NCBI GenBank assembly: GCA_018389105.1
Contig: JACATO010001457.1
Span: 131,501 to 195,500, forward strand
Source: Nautilus pompilius
Taxonomy: Eukaryota > Mollusca > Cephalopoda > Nautilida > Nautilidae
DNA length: 64,000 nt
Reading direction: 5' to 3'
Under the pieces are notes generated by a model that worked only from the letters and a program-made list of their open reading frames with translations, was not told the DNA's origin and ran no database searches. The translations under genes and the position numbers were made by a program. The stretch's first letter is position 1. Each line of letters opens with the position of its first letter. Positions 24,586 through 36,644 of the stretch are shown here, piece by piece.

Positions 24586-27539
24586 GAGTAACCCCAAACA
24601 GTCGTGGGGAGTCCTTTATCCGAAGAGCGGCGTGGTCCTTCCACTAAAATGGTGTTGGATCGAGTTAATTTTTTGGCAGCGCCTGACTTATAAGAAGAGT
24701 TGTTTAGCTACTGGATTTTCTTGACAGTTTGTGGTCCGAAACGAGACTACCTGGGTGCCAGCCGTTCTCGGAAAAGACCGAGAAGGTGCCTTTAAATTCA
24801 GAACGTCACAAAGTAGGCTCGATCGCCCCGATTTTCAAAATCGAGTCTATCTTCTCTGATCAGCTCGTTGTTAACCCCTTTGACAGCGTCCACTTATTAA
24901 ACAGCGATGGAAATCACTTTTTTCAGCAGCTATAAAGTTCTCCCGGTGAACATTCCGGCTTTTGAACTGCTCGTTCTCACACTTCGCGGGTTCCCGCGCG
25001 CTACTGATAGCATTTGATATCGGAAAATTAAAGGGCATTTTTAAAAAAAAAAGTGGGCGGCTTTTCCTGAAGACCAAAATACGTACACAGGCTAATATTA
25101 TCAACTCTTCAGCCCGAGGTGGATTATTAATGCAGCCCACTGACGCCAGCCCGTCTGTCGTTAAGAGAGGGGGGAGAGACAGTTCCATTTACCTTCTATT
25201 CCGCCATGTAAGGGTCACGTGAAGTCGCACTGGTGAAAATTTTATATTAAATTATAACTTCAAAGACCGCAGAACCTGGAGGCCGTCTGGGGTTTCTTCT
25301 CTTTTCCTTCAAATCGCAGCGAGAGCCATCGCTTGAAGTGAGGTGGAACAAACTTTTCTCGGTGTTGAGTCGGCCTCGCTGGCCTTACCCGTTTCTCTCT
25401 CTCTTTTTTTTTCTTTCTTTCAAGACGATAAAAAAAAAGAAAACATTAGTAGCAGAAGTGAAGAACTCACCCAGTCACCCAGGTTCTCGTGTTGCTGAGA
25501 CTTGCTTTCTTCGTCAGCTCTCGCGTTTCTATTGTCAGAACGAGATTCTGACCTCTTGACTGACATACTGGTGTCTAGCAGCTGACAGACTGAAGCGACC
25601 CAGTAAGCTCTTCAACGACAAATAAAGATAAATGAAGTAATGCTGCTACTACGTAGTAGGGGTGCTAACAGATGACAATACGCTAAATTATAGGGAACAC
25701 AAGGGCTACATGCCATCGCTTTTTGGAGAGTGCAGGAGCACAGAGTTATCTCCCCCCATCTCCCTCTCTCTCTCTCTCTCACACACACCACACAACACAC
25801 ACACACACACACTTTTCAGTGCCATATTTTACTAACTTTTAAGATTTATTATCAGATGTTATCGGAAGAAGAAAAAAGTAATTTCTTGCTCCTAATATCC
25901 CAACGCCTCTGCCACCATTTTCTGAGATAAAGCTTATCTTTATTGTCTAGAAACCGATTAAACCCAAACGTGAAAATCATATCCGGGTGTGTGTCGGTAG
26001 TTATTGCTGTCTCTTTCACTATCTCCCTAATATATATATATATATTTTTTTTTTATACTTACATAAAATTCTACTCTAAACCGATACCAACTTCCGTCTG
26101 ACTTAACTTAACTCACTACTTATATCTGAACAGTTCCACAGGGAAAGTGAAAAACACAGCGCCATGATGTCGCTAGTTAGTCGACGAAGGCCAGAACAGT
26201 GGGCCGCTCACTGTCATGATGGAGGAAGGCTGTTAGCATTCCGTACGCATATACGTCTGGATTGCTTTCCACTCTCTGAGCTAACTCATCATTATTTGTA
26301 AATCTATCATGCGGTGCTTGAGTTTTTTTTTTTTTTTTTTAATTTTTACGTTGTATAACATTGGTCTTGGCTCCCGGTGGAGTTGGAGAAATACTTTTAT
26401 AAAAAGTGCGAGCAGGCGAACTTATCGAAAGGTGATATATCAGCCGTCTTATCAGACTCTTCTTTTACCAATTATTACTTTTCGCTAAAACCATCGTTCA
26501 CTCCACACCTGCCGACCGAAACGTGTTGTTTTACGATTGAAACATGGCGCTAGAAAAACTAACCAAATTGGAATTTGCGCTAAAATCTGCATTTCTTCCG
26601 TTTATGTTTCTGTATTAAATTATTTATTTTCTTTGCCAAGTATGGTCATTTATCGAAAATATATAATTTGTTAAAATTTCTTGGTACGGGCAAATGCCAA
26701 AAGCATATTTCGTAATTTATTGACGTAAGGACGTATCGAATATCGATCCTTTCGAAGGTTTCTGCAAGTCTTTCTGGGACTGTATTATTTGCTTTATAAA
26801 AATGGTAGGAGTTCTTAGCTTTCTTTAGTTTCTTTGTTAATCGAGCCTCCACGGAGACGGAGACAACCACTCTGTTTTGATTTGATTTAAACGGATTTAG
26901 GTTGCTTCTACCTTTGTCTGTGGCCGGTCCATCTTCATCCGATGTCTTTGGTATTCTTCGGGCCGCGCCTTGGTAAGAACCTCTTTATCGGTTATATAAT
27001 ATAAGAATCAGAATTATTTTTTACCAGGTTTAACATTTCCAGCTTTTTTTTGTTGCAATTATAAATCATTTTGAAGCCCGCCACGAGGCCTTGTGAATCT
27101 GCGCGATTCCCAGAACTTGTCGACGGTGGCGCTGTTCGGCTAATCCGGCATCCTCCGGTTGGAATTATCGAAGGGATCGCGTTCAAGAGCCAACGCACCG
27201 ATCTGACGGCACCACTACCGTAGAAAATGCAGCCGAGTTGGAAAAGGGCCCGCTGGCGTATGGGACTCTGAAAGGGGATTGTAAAAATATGGCAGCCGGA
27301 CGCGGTCGGGGTTCTTTTCAAGCGATAAGTGCGACTCGGACTCGATGCGGATCTGGGAGCCGTGAAGCCTGAAAATACCGGATACTTTCGGACATCGGTG
27401 TAGAGGCTAATGGAGATCTACAGGAGTTCTCGCTCCCACAGTGACGATGGGATCGAGGGAGCTATGAAAAATAGGATCTGAGAGCCGAACGACTGCAAAG
27501 GAGGACACTTCTCGGGCCGCTACTAGTTCAGATAGTCAA
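24586..27539. other. no supported gene; CT/CA repeat at 25.76 kb
   Basis: A CT then CA microsatellite lies at 25758-25812, a TA run at 26029-26044 and a T18 tract at about 26322. A donor-like CTTG|GTAAGAAC occurs at about 26971 on the forward strand without a clear exon. A GC-richer segment at 27060-27540 may be the 5' region of the candidate exon that ends at 27556. Confidence 0.4.
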
Positions 27540-27556
27540 ATGGACCACAAGCAAAG
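27540..27556 (+). CDS. very short candidate start exon
   Basis: CAAATGG gives a good translation context, and 17 nt later AAAG|GTAACC (27556/27557) is a plausible donor, encoding only Met-Asp-His-Lys-Gln plus two bases. It follows about 480 bp of GC- and CpG-richer DNA that could be leader. No TATA box or downstream exon was identified, so this is weak. Confidence 0.18.
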
Positions 27557-27798
27557 GTAACCGTTGTCTGCTTTTCTTCTCTTCCAGATGTGTTTCGGAC
27601 ACGTGGGGTTTTTAATGACTGTTTTGCAGTACACTTACTGTGCTACGACTATGATAATCTATTCATACTGATAGTTGAAAAACACGCCTCCGTTTTATAA
27701 CGAATACAGAGCGATTCGCAATTTAGTGAGAGCTTCCAACTCGCAGTATACCAAATCTCAGGCGCGACTATAACAGATCCGCCGGCTGCTAACATTCA

Positions 27799-27842
27799 GA
27801 TCACACGTGACACGGAAAACGATCACACGTGACACGGAAAAC
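27799..27842. repeat. perfect 22 bp tandem duplication carrying CACGTG
   Basis: GATCACACGTGACACGGAAAAC occurs twice without mismatch, and an 8 bp start of a third copy follows. Each copy has a CACGTGAC E-box. The absence of divergence suggests a recent slip. Confidence 0.95.
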
Positions 27843-27849
27843 GATCACG

Positions 27850-28908
27850 TTTACCGCCCGCCTCTGTACTATTACAACCGCTGGCACACGGATGTACACT
27901 TGCAAAATATTAGTATCCGTTAAAAGCTTGCATAACGGGCATTTTTTTTAAATTGTGATCGTATTACTGTGGAAAGATTTTCAAAATATAATTTACGGTT
28001 TGTCGAGTCTCGTTGACTATAGTTTACTCAAGTTGCAAAAGGTTCCCCGACCGTTGGGAAAAAAGAAATTTTAATATTGCCACATATTTTAGAATCGTTT
28101 TGCAGAGAATATTCCAGCACTTTCCAGATCGCTGCCGCAAGAGAAACGGCGTGATATCTGTAGACGATTAAATACAGAAATCAGGTGACTGCAATCCGAT
28201 ATAATAATAATAATAATAATAATGCTGATGATGGTTGCTCCTCGCAACCGAAGTCTACTGTTCACAAATTGCATCCGAACATCAGAGCGCGTAAACTTGT
28301 CTATTGTCTACGGTTGCACAGAAGCTACACCTTTAAATAACAAGCGGGGGGTCCGGGAATATCCGAGAAGATCAAAGGACTTAAACCTAGCAAAACTCTT
28401 CGCTTTCAGATGAGGTAGGATAGCGGAGCACTCGGAAGAGACCAATGCTTAATGACGGCGAAGAAGAATGAGATGAAATCACTCCAGGGAGAAGATTCGG
28501 GAGTCTGACCACTGAGCTGCCTTCCGGCCGTTCTAACCCTATCTGCAAAATGTCTAAAACGAGGGGTATTATACAGAATAAAATATGAAATTTTCATCGA
28601 GCGATTGTTAGGTTTGGAATATATAGTGTGAAACTTGAAAAAAGTATCGTTGCGTGCAGCGTTAACTATAATAGCAAATTTAACCCTCGTCGTACGGCTG
28701 ACAGCATAGCTTCTTTGAACGTCTCTTGCTGCTCAGTCGGTTTTAGATAAGAGACTTCTGTATGTTTCTACACGCGAAAATTAAAAGTATTCTGCTTATA
28801 AACTCTCTGTTGTTTTTGTTTTTATTACAAGGTTTCTTAAGATGTGGAAAATTGTCTGGGAGTAATTTTCTAAACACCCGCTTCTTTCTCCCTCCTCATC
28901 TATTCCAG
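27850..28908. other. no supported gene
   Basis: An ATA microsatellite lies at 28201-28222. Short frames on both strands lack motifs. The last 30 bp form the pyrimidine tract before the candidate exon at 28909. Confidence 0.4.
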
Positions 28909-29117
28909 GTCCAACGGATGCTGGTCGGTACGTTCATCACCGCCTGTTTGTTTGTACCGGCGATCTGTCAAAGACAATTAGAAAAGCATCGCGATGACGT
29001 AAACAATGAGAGGTTGGCCGTCGTCGGTTCGACTACTTTCAATCTCTTGCTTTTCGCTGCTGACTGCTGGTCGAGGCGGGACTTGGTGGTTAACGACCAG
29101 ATCGCACCAGCCTCCAG
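28909..29117 (+). CDS. candidate exon encoding a signal-peptide-like N-terminus
   Basis: A strong acceptor (CTCCCTCCTCATCTATTCCAG) ends at 28908 and CAG|GTATAG forms a donor at 29117/29118. After 9 nt an ATG (28918) opens 66 codons plus two bases to the donor. The first 18 residues (MLVGTFITACLFVPAICQ) form a hydrophobic core ending in small and polar residues, as in a secretory signal. A charged stretch (RQLEKHRDDVNNER) and a second hydrophobic patch ending in Cys follow. Without splicing the frame stays open to 29172. No family is recognised. This is among the better host exon candidates, but neighbouring exons were not found. Confidence 0.38.
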
Positions 29118-31029
29118 GTATAGCGATAGAGCGGCGGAAACTATCGAAATCTTCTTGGCATATTCTCTTTAAATTTCAGCAAATCTCTGCCAAGACCAGT
29201 TGACAAAGGTAAAACCATAAATACCGTATCAGAGCTCTGACGAGGGGAACTGCTACTCATTCCACTGTTGGGGAAAATCGAAGGAATTCGATTACTGATA
29301 TAGATAAGCAAAACGTTCCAAACTCCAAACTTTTAAAGTACATTTTATCACCTTATTTAAGTTCTTCAAACTGAAGCGGCGTAAAAGTTAATGGAATTAA
29401 AACCAGTTTAAACGTTTGGGGCTAAAGGCAGTCGTAATAATAAGGGGGAAGGTTTCGGTTAGGTTATCTATAGTGTTTTTGCCCGAAAAGATGACAGGGC
29501 TAACAGAGGGAAAGACAAAGCAAGAAGAATTGAATGGCATTTCACAAAAAAAATTTGTTGTAAACCTTCTGGCCGTTTGGTAACTTGTAAAATTCCTCAC
29601 CGCTAAAGAGAGCGTTGTTCTACAGGAGTGGAAGGTAGATAGTGGGTACCACCACTCATCTTCGAAAAATAGGAAATGGTTTTTTTTTTTTAAGAAAAAG
29701 AAGGCAGTTTCCGGAAATGTTCGTCTGGCAGCAGGCTTAACTTTGATAACGTGGCAAGAAAGTTGTTATTAAAAGTAATATTCATTGACTCTCGGCCTGG
29801 CTGAATAAGGTCGATCACATCATTATAACATAATTTATAAAATTCTGTCATCAATTGCGACGCTCGCTGGGAAGAATTTCACTTATGCGAAAACTTGATA
29901 CTCGTTTGGCTTTTTTTTTAAAAAAAACCCAGCCCCAGATTAAAGGGGATTACGTATTACTCACAGAGTGCGCGCTGCCTCGTGACATATCTTACTTATA
30001 TTTACCGTCGATGCCGACTTCTTATCATTATATCAGCACCCTCTTTTTTTTCCCCCTTTTTAATCAAACCTCTATCTGCTCGCAAATACCGAAAAAAAAA
30101 CTTTTCGCTTCTTCTAACGGACTCGTGAACAGGAATGACTCTGCAACACCGGCCCTGTTTGGTCTGAATCTTTACGACACAGATTCCCTCTCCTCCTCCT
30201 CCTCCTCTCTCTCTCTCTGTTTCATGGCGCATCTTCTGACCTCCCTTATTTTACGACTGGTTGGCTCCTGCGCGAGGAAACGGGAAACAGCTGGAAATCA
30301 TTTAAAAAGAGTGAACGCCGAGTGAAAACGGTTAAGTGATGACTACAGTATCAATTTATTTATCTTACAGAGCGATTGCTAATGACAGACAACCCCACAT
30401 GTGACTCGAGTTAGGGTTTCTTCCAGCGAGGTGAGCACGTGTGAATAAGGGGTATATCGCCGAGAAATTCTAACTGGCCGCAATTAAAGTGTTAAGGGTT
30501 TCTTCTTTTTCATTAGTTTTTTTTTCGATTTTCCTTTTGTTGTTTCTTCTCTACGACGGTTTAAATTTGGCCTTTAAATTAACGGAAAGCTTTGCTATGC
30601 AGTTTTGTTATTCAGTTCCTTGAAAATGCTTATAAGATTATTTCCGCCCTAAGCATCATCACTGATTCAATAAAGACAAGTTTATTTTCGCATGACATCT
30701 ACTGGAACTTCTCTGATACCGATAGTTTTCGTCAGATATTCACTGGCATTAAAGACGTTTTTGTTGGATATTAGCTGCAGCGATCAGCCCGCAATATGAA
30801 TAAAATCTTTCCCATTATGAAGAATTACAATAATGCCAATGAGTTTGACAATAAAGGTTTTTAGATAAATTCTTTTCTGCTGGCATTTTTCTTCATTAAA
30901 TGCTGTATTTCATGTATATGCGTCATTGGAAATAATTGTGGAGACAGTAAAAACGGTGTATATAAAGTACAGATAATACGTGACAGAATCACATCTCGTG
31001 CGTAAAGATGAAATACTCCATAGTAAAAT
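29118..31029. other. no supported gene
   Basis: A 156-codon forward frame (29855-30325) is open but includes low-complexity Phe/Lys and Ser stretches from T, A and CTC runs. A CTC/CT run lies at 30188-30220. A TATATAAAG lies at about 30959. Nothing is recognised. Confidence 0.4.
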
Positions 31030-31109
31030 CACGTGTTCACGCACTACACTGTGATTGGTTGTAAAGCCAAGTAATCAGGAAGTGCCACGTCGGCAGAAGA
31101 AGTATAAAA
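31030..31109 (+). promoter_or_regulatory. promoter-like cluster upstream of a Tc1 remnant
   Basis: CACGTG at 31030-31035, an inverted CCAAT (ATTGG) at 31054-31058 and TATAAAA at 31103-31109 lie in promoter order. Transposase codons begin about 55 bp later, at 31164. The promoter could belong to the transposon, or the element may have landed just behind a host promoter. The layout matches the 5.29-5.41 kb cluster. Confidence 0.4.
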
Positions 31110-31163
31110 GTATATGTTTGTAGTGTGGCGGATACTGTGGCTCCCCTCCGCCGGGGGGGGGGG

Positions 31164-32091
31164 ATATCTCGTGAAAAGCGTATAGAAATCGAAGTCTTAG
31201 CTAGTGAAGGCTGCTACTCCATGCGACAGACTGCAGCTCCATTTCCTGTTTCAGTGGAGGCCGTATGCACGCAAAAATGGTACTTTTGAAAATAGAGAAT
31301 AGACGCGGTCGGGGAAGTGATGCCGGGTATCCTCGAGTACGTTCTGTGCGAGATGGATATGGCGAGCCAGAGAGAGTTCGCGAATGACCCGGCTGTACGT
31401 ACGGGTGTTAACGTTTTTCTCGAGAACAGCAAGATACGCTTCGGTGCGAAGTGGTTTTGATGGATGTGTAGCTGCCCGAAAACCTTTGCTAAGAAGAGGA
31501 AACCAAATAGCATGGCTGAAATTGGCAGCGGAAATGCAACATTGGGAAGACCAAACCTGGAAGAAGGTGCTCCTTGCAGATGAGTCCAGGTTTGAACTGT
31601 CTGTCAATAATCAACAGAGATTTGTTCGCAGGTTGACAGGAGAATGATACAAGAGTCATTGTACCGCAGCTTCATTGAAACATGGGAGGGAATCGGTAGC
31701 AGTGCGGGGCTGCATATTAGCCAAGGGTGACGGAAATTTACGTAAAATCAAGGTATGCTGACTGACTTCCGACAGGTGCACGGTATGTGCCACGTCATTC
31801 CCTCAGGAAGACACCTCGTTGAGTGGGGATTCCATCTTCCGACATGACGCTGGCCCCAAGCTTACAGCTGTTCTTGTGTAAAACTACCTGGGACGGAAGG
31901 AAGCCGAAGAAACACCCACAAAGATGCCTTTGTTTGCACAAACTCCGACAATTGAGGCTCTGTGGGGTTGTATGGCTACTGAGAAAGACAAACGGAAACC
32001 AAACACCTTGGATGAATTGTGGGAACATTCTACAATCACCTGCATGAAGGTGGGGGTAATGTAAACTAGAGGGCTCACATACCAAGTATTA
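31164..32091 (+). pseudogene. Tc1-like transposase, frameshifted
   Basis: The N-terminal helix-turn-helix start is visible (ISREKRIEIEVLASEGCYSM), then a region with several shifts and stops. A long good frame follows (about 31384-31647) with CVAARKPLLRRGNQ and the first catalytic block LLADESRFEL. Further on come HDAGPK (second Asp), TIEALWG (third acidic residue) and the terminal EGSHTKY with stop at 32089-32091. These are hallmark Tc1-family blocks in the right order, and all three catalytic codons survive. About 35 codons separate the second and third, counted across an in-frame stop. Terminal inverted repeats were not located. At least three frame breaks make it inactive. Confidence 0.85.
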
Positions 32092-33513
32092 ATAAACCGT
32101 TTAACGTATTAATTTTGTTTTTTTATGTTTTCTGTAATAACTCATTGTACACATATGGAAAACTTCCACTGCGATCAACACCGGGTAGACCGTACGAACT
32201 CTCCAGCCAAAACTCCTCCTCATTAACTCCAGAGACATTTGGCAAGAACTCATAAAACGGATTCCAAAATAACTGTTTAGACACCAGTCGTCCAAGTAGC
32301 TTCCAGGGTCTCTTTGGGTATACTTTCGTCTAAAATAGACAGGGTTTTTTTTTTTTTAAAAAGAGTTTTATCATTTGACGTCTCCCTCTTCTTGAATACG
32401 CTACCACTCATTAGTTTACATGTAGCTCATTCTGTCTGTGTCTTGGTTTGTTGTTTAGATCTTATATTTATTTTTATGCTAAAAATAACCTCCTTGTATG
32501 TATTTATTTATTTATTACGTTCTGTAGTAATAAATTCCAAACACACATACATAGATATTTACATTAGCACATACATATGTGTTCACTGTATCAGGTATTT
32601 ACTTTTTAAAAGGTGCAGTTGTCAAATGTATGTAAAAGGGAGTATTGTTCTGTTGTATTTTGGTAGCTTCGCCTTATTTTGATATTTGTGTGTTTCTAAC
32701 CTCTTCCAACTATATAAAGCTAACGTTTGTTTAATGCTATGTTCCGCAAAGGGGGCCGCTCCGAGAAATTGGAAGACTCTGCTGACGGTGTCTTGATCTC
32801 CTTCCCTATCAGCCTGTAGCTCGGACGAGATAGAAAACTGCCCATCACAAGTAACCGACTACTACCCGAGGTAGCTGACCAACCCGGCATAACCAAAAAA
32901 AAATAACAACCTCCCCAGATAATTAGTAATATAAGATTTTATAGTTGCTTGTAAAAAAAAAAAAAATAATAATAAAAGGCAACGTCGGGAAAACTTCATG
33001 AAAATTCAGCCGGCTCTTAAAAAAGAATGGCGGGGCCATTCGATGGTTGGTAGGGCGCACCTGTTTGTAGATTAAATCTCGGCAGTACGCTGACCTCGCT
33101 TTCGGAGGCTGTCTCGTTAACTGCTAGGTAGTTAACGCGAGGCGAGACCTCTGAAAGAGAGAGAGAGAAAAAAGAAAAACTAGCATTTATTTTCTGTTAA
33201 GCTAATCTCTTTGTGGATGAATTTTCGCGCATACGAAATTTCCTATTAGCATTTAGATGAGGCTGGGGGGTATCTACCTCGTACTGAAAGATGGCCTGTT
33301 GTTACTTCAGCCGTTTGCTCGCTTTTGATTTGTTGTTTTTCTCATTACAAGACGAATGAACCTCTGCTCTGTTCGGTTAAGCAAGTACAACACAGGCATT
33401 AAGGGCTCAGTAGAAAAAATATGGCAAAAAAAAACTTCTTCAAGAAATAGTGAGAAACAGAAATTAGAAAGTGTTTTTGCGAATAATTAATGGGTCTTCT
33501 TTGTAATAATAAG
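32092..33513. other. AT-rich non-coding stretch
   Basis: A 122-codon forward frame (32314-32682) is Leu/Ile/Phe/Tyr-rich because the DNA is AT-rich and shows no motif. TATATAAAG lies at about 32711. GTTAAC...GTTAAC at about 33116-33137 is a small inverted repeat. Confidence 0.4.
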
Positions 33514-33514
33514 A

Positions 33515-33554
<40 letters not shown>

Positions 33555-33608
33555 TGACGTCAATGTACGGGAGAGATGACGTCAGTACGAGAGCGAGAGA
33601 GAGAGACA

Positions 33609-33662
<54 letters not shown>

Positions 33663-33676
33663 GAGAGAGAGAGAGA
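33514..33676. repeat. GA microsatellite with two CRE palindromes
   Basis: TGACGTCA occurs at 33555-33562 and 33577-33584, separated by a spacer ending GGGAGAGA, inside GA tracts. The motif GAGATGACGTCA is shared with the 14.2, 39.7 and 53.4 kb repeats. Confidence 0.95.
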
Positions 33677-33890
33677 TTAAATGGAAATTTAAAAGCAGGG
33701 AAAACATTTCTTCTGCTACAAGGTTTAAATGGAATTTAATGTCGTCTTTGAAATATTCATTATAAAATTATTATAAGGGTCTATAGCTTAGTTTTGTCTC
33801 TTTCTAGAATTGTTTTGTACCAGAAGTTAAATAATCCAGCCGCAAATGAATATTCCGATAGATGTTGCTCAAAAGGTCGAGATGCAACTA

Positions 33891-35062
33891 TTAGGTTGTT
33901 ACAAACGTTCTGTCGGTTTTCTTACCGCAATATCGAGACTCATATCACTGCTGAACGTGAAGTTTATTAATCAAAGTAAGTTCCATTACAATCAATACAC
34001 TTCTGTCAATGAGTTACAAGTTAAGGCAGTTTCAATTGCTGCTTGGTTGGAGAGGATTTCATACCGAGGAAGCTGTCGAGGTGTTTGAAGAAAGGTCTGG
34101 TGAATGGGCTGGGTGAGGGAGAACTTCGTACCCCAACGTGTTCAGTTTCTGAAGGGCACTTTTGCAACATGAGCACGAGGATTGAGCCTCTTCGATTCAC
34201 TGATGCCAGCTGTCGTTGGGAGAGTTTCTGATAAACATTTAATTCACGACGGTACCTTTCAGCTGTGATGGTTTCACCAGGTTGCTACAAGTTATAGTGG
34301 ATGACACCAGTTGCAGAGTCCACCAGACAGTGATCATGACCTTCTTTGGGTGGAGGCTGGTTTTGGAATGTGGTTAGGCGTCTTTCTCTTGCAAACTCTG
34401 CTGATTAGTTTCGATCGTCGTAAATGATCCATCTTTCATCACACGTAATGATTCGGTCAAGAAATGGGTCGTGTTTGTTTCTTATGACAAGCGAAGAGCA
34501 GATCTCCTATCGACGATTTTGTTGTCGTCCTTTCATTTCGTGAGGCACCCACTTGTCAAGCTTTTCCATCTTGTCGATTGCGTTAAGATGCCGGGAACCA
34601 GTTGCAGAGCCTACGTCGAGCTCTCCAGTAATTTCTCGCACTGTTTTGCTTGGATCAGCTTCACTCGAGGCTTTCAGACGGTCGTCATCCCAGCTGGACG
34701 GACGTCCACTACATTCCTCATCTTCGAGGCTCAAATCTCCTGATCGAAACTTGGCAAACCGTCGTTGTACTGTCCGCTCATTCTCTCTGTCCTCGCCCCA
34801 TCCTCGCTCAATGTTACGAGTCGCCTCGCTCGACTTGTGAAGCAAAATGGCACGAAAAACGTTTCTATCCGTGGTTCTCCAAGAACCTTGAAGCAAATAT
34901 TCAGTTTATGGTTTTTAAAACAATAAGTTTTGCATAATGTATGCCAAAGCACACGCTACAAAACGATGTATAACTTATCTACATGCACCTTCACAAGCAT
35001 GCAGAAAATGAACCCAAAATTAACGTAATACAAAAACCGACAAAACTTTTGTAACGACCCGA
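33891..35062 (-). mobile_element. mariner transposon, defective, with both ends
   Basis: The element is 1172 bp and is flanked by TA on both sides (33889-33890 and 35063-35064), the mariner target duplication. The 30 bp terminal inverted repeats at 33891-33920 and 35033-35062 match at about 25 positions and share GTTACAAA.GTT.TGTCGGTTTT. The transposase lies inside on the reverse strand. It is somewhat shorter than the usual 1.3 kb, in line with internal deletions. A GA repeat lies about 200 bp to its left. Confidence 0.93.
33967..34896 (-). pseudogene. mariner transposase, broken
   Basis: Reading from 34896, the first 129 codons are intact and carry the N-terminal helix-turn-helix region (RTVQRRFAKFRSGDLSLEDE) and the mariner signature LDKWVPHEM. 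Other frames then give the first catalytic block (TCDERWIIYDD), GVIHYNL and PGETITAERY, then HPAHSPDLS, FKHLDSF and the C-terminal CIDCNGTYFD with stop at 33967-33969. The block holding the second catalytic Asp appears deleted; only the trailing PRAHVAK remains. The first and third Asp are present. Several frameshifts and a missing catalytic residue make it inactive. Confidence 0.92.
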
Positions 35063-35064
35063 TA

Positions 35065-36590
35065 CTAACAACTCGATACATCTCAGATTATTTTAGCAAT
35101 GTACGATTTCTACTTATGCTCCAGGTGTTTCGTGGAGCCTTTATTGGGCACACTTAGTGAAAAATCGTACTAGTTTCGCCCTAGTATAGCTACCGATGTC
35201 AAATAAAAAGAACACTGTTCAGCTGTTACAGTAATAACGCAAATAATGCCTTTGGAAAGGAAAGAAACACGTGAACTACAACAGAAATCGGATGTTTATT
35301 TGTGATAGATTTTTCATTACCATTATGTCGCAGTACGCGCTGGATAAAACCGTGTGTGTCTGATTAATTTTGTCACTTAGTGTACTGGCAGTGTAATTGG
35401 TCATGACGATAATGTTTTCGTAACAGAATTCCGGAAATGATGGCGGGTAATAAAAACATTCTGAAGGGTGAAACATGCCCTGAAACGTTGAGTGATGGGT
35501 GTTAATGTTAATGTTAAAGAGTCCATTGGTCGGTGTGATCACATGCAATGTATTTGTTTTAAAAAAATTAAATTTAAAGAATCAGTTTTATTCTAAATTA
35601 TTTTACTGGATGCAATAGAAAAAAAATGGAAGTCAAAGTAAGTCTTAGAACACACAAATCCTGCATGCAAAGATTTCTTTCTACTACAAAAAAAAAAAAA
35701 ATAATTCATGATCGGAAATTCATTTTTAATTAACGAAAGTCAATAAACCATCAATACCTGGCATTTTGCCTGACTTTCATTTACCACGTTTACTTTCATC
35801 GGCTCTTTGTGCCAGCAATTAAAGAAAATTAAGCATACGTTTCCTCAATCGTTTTTCAAAACATTTCAAAACCATACGTACATATATAGCAACAGCCGCT
35901 GGCCAACCGGCATCAATCACCCGAGAAATAGCAGTCATAACAATCTGTCTTCGAACCATGCTCCCAGCTTGACACCGTACCTGAGACCGCTTCTGATCAC
36001 TCCTGACTCAGGGTTTATATTAAGGTCTTTGCGGAAGTCACGTGTTTTCCTGCTAGATTTCGAGTCGTCATGTCTTTAGCAAAGTCAGAAAATTCTAGGG
36101 TAACGCAAGATCTTTTCCCACGATTGTACACGAATATAAATAAGTATAATTAGGATTCCTCTGGTAAGAACATAGATAGCAGTACCACATTTTTTTAACA
36201 ACGGCCAAAGAGTTGAGCCAATTTAATAACAGCAAAAATAAAACAGTTATTTATGATGCAAAATATAATAAAAATTCATACTGTTGATGGCACATGATTG
36301 TATCTACGTACACACACACACAAATGCTCTGAATACCAAACTGTCATTCATTGAAACCTATTCCACGTCCACCCATTCAATTAGTTACACGTTGAAGCAA
36401 ATCTCAACCTTGCAGGGAAAATGTAAAAGCAGTTATGTCTGAAAGAACCAGCAGACTACTATACAATCGCGGTCTTTCTATCGGCCTTCATGTAGATAGC
36501 ACAGCTTAGATACAGTCCGCTGTCTTATTGTCTTTGTCTTGTTTATCTTTCGCTGTTTCAATTTTTAAAAACATGTGGGCGACTGATAAC
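35065..36590. other. AT-rich non-coding stretch
   Basis: Nothing coding is supported. Only poly(A) tracts and one short CA run (36311-36320) stand out. Confidence 0.5.
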
Positions 36591-36591
36591 C

Positions 36592-36644
36592 GTGGATGAG
36601 ATCCCGGGATTGATTTCCATCGGGATCATCTCTCGCTCATCCAC
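36592..36644. repeat. nested inverted repeat (potential hairpin)
   Basis: GTGGATGAG (36592-36600) pairs with CTCATCCAC (36636-36644). Immediately inside, ATCCCG (36601-36606) pairs with CGGGAT (36621-36626), with GATTGATTTCCAT as the inner loop. Both arms are perfect. The middle weakly resembles a B box, so it may be part of a decayed SINE. Confidence 0.8.

Noticed and set aside
29855-30325. 156-codon forward frame
   Set aside because: It is padded by T, A and CTC runs, begins at an arbitrary ATG and shows no domain.
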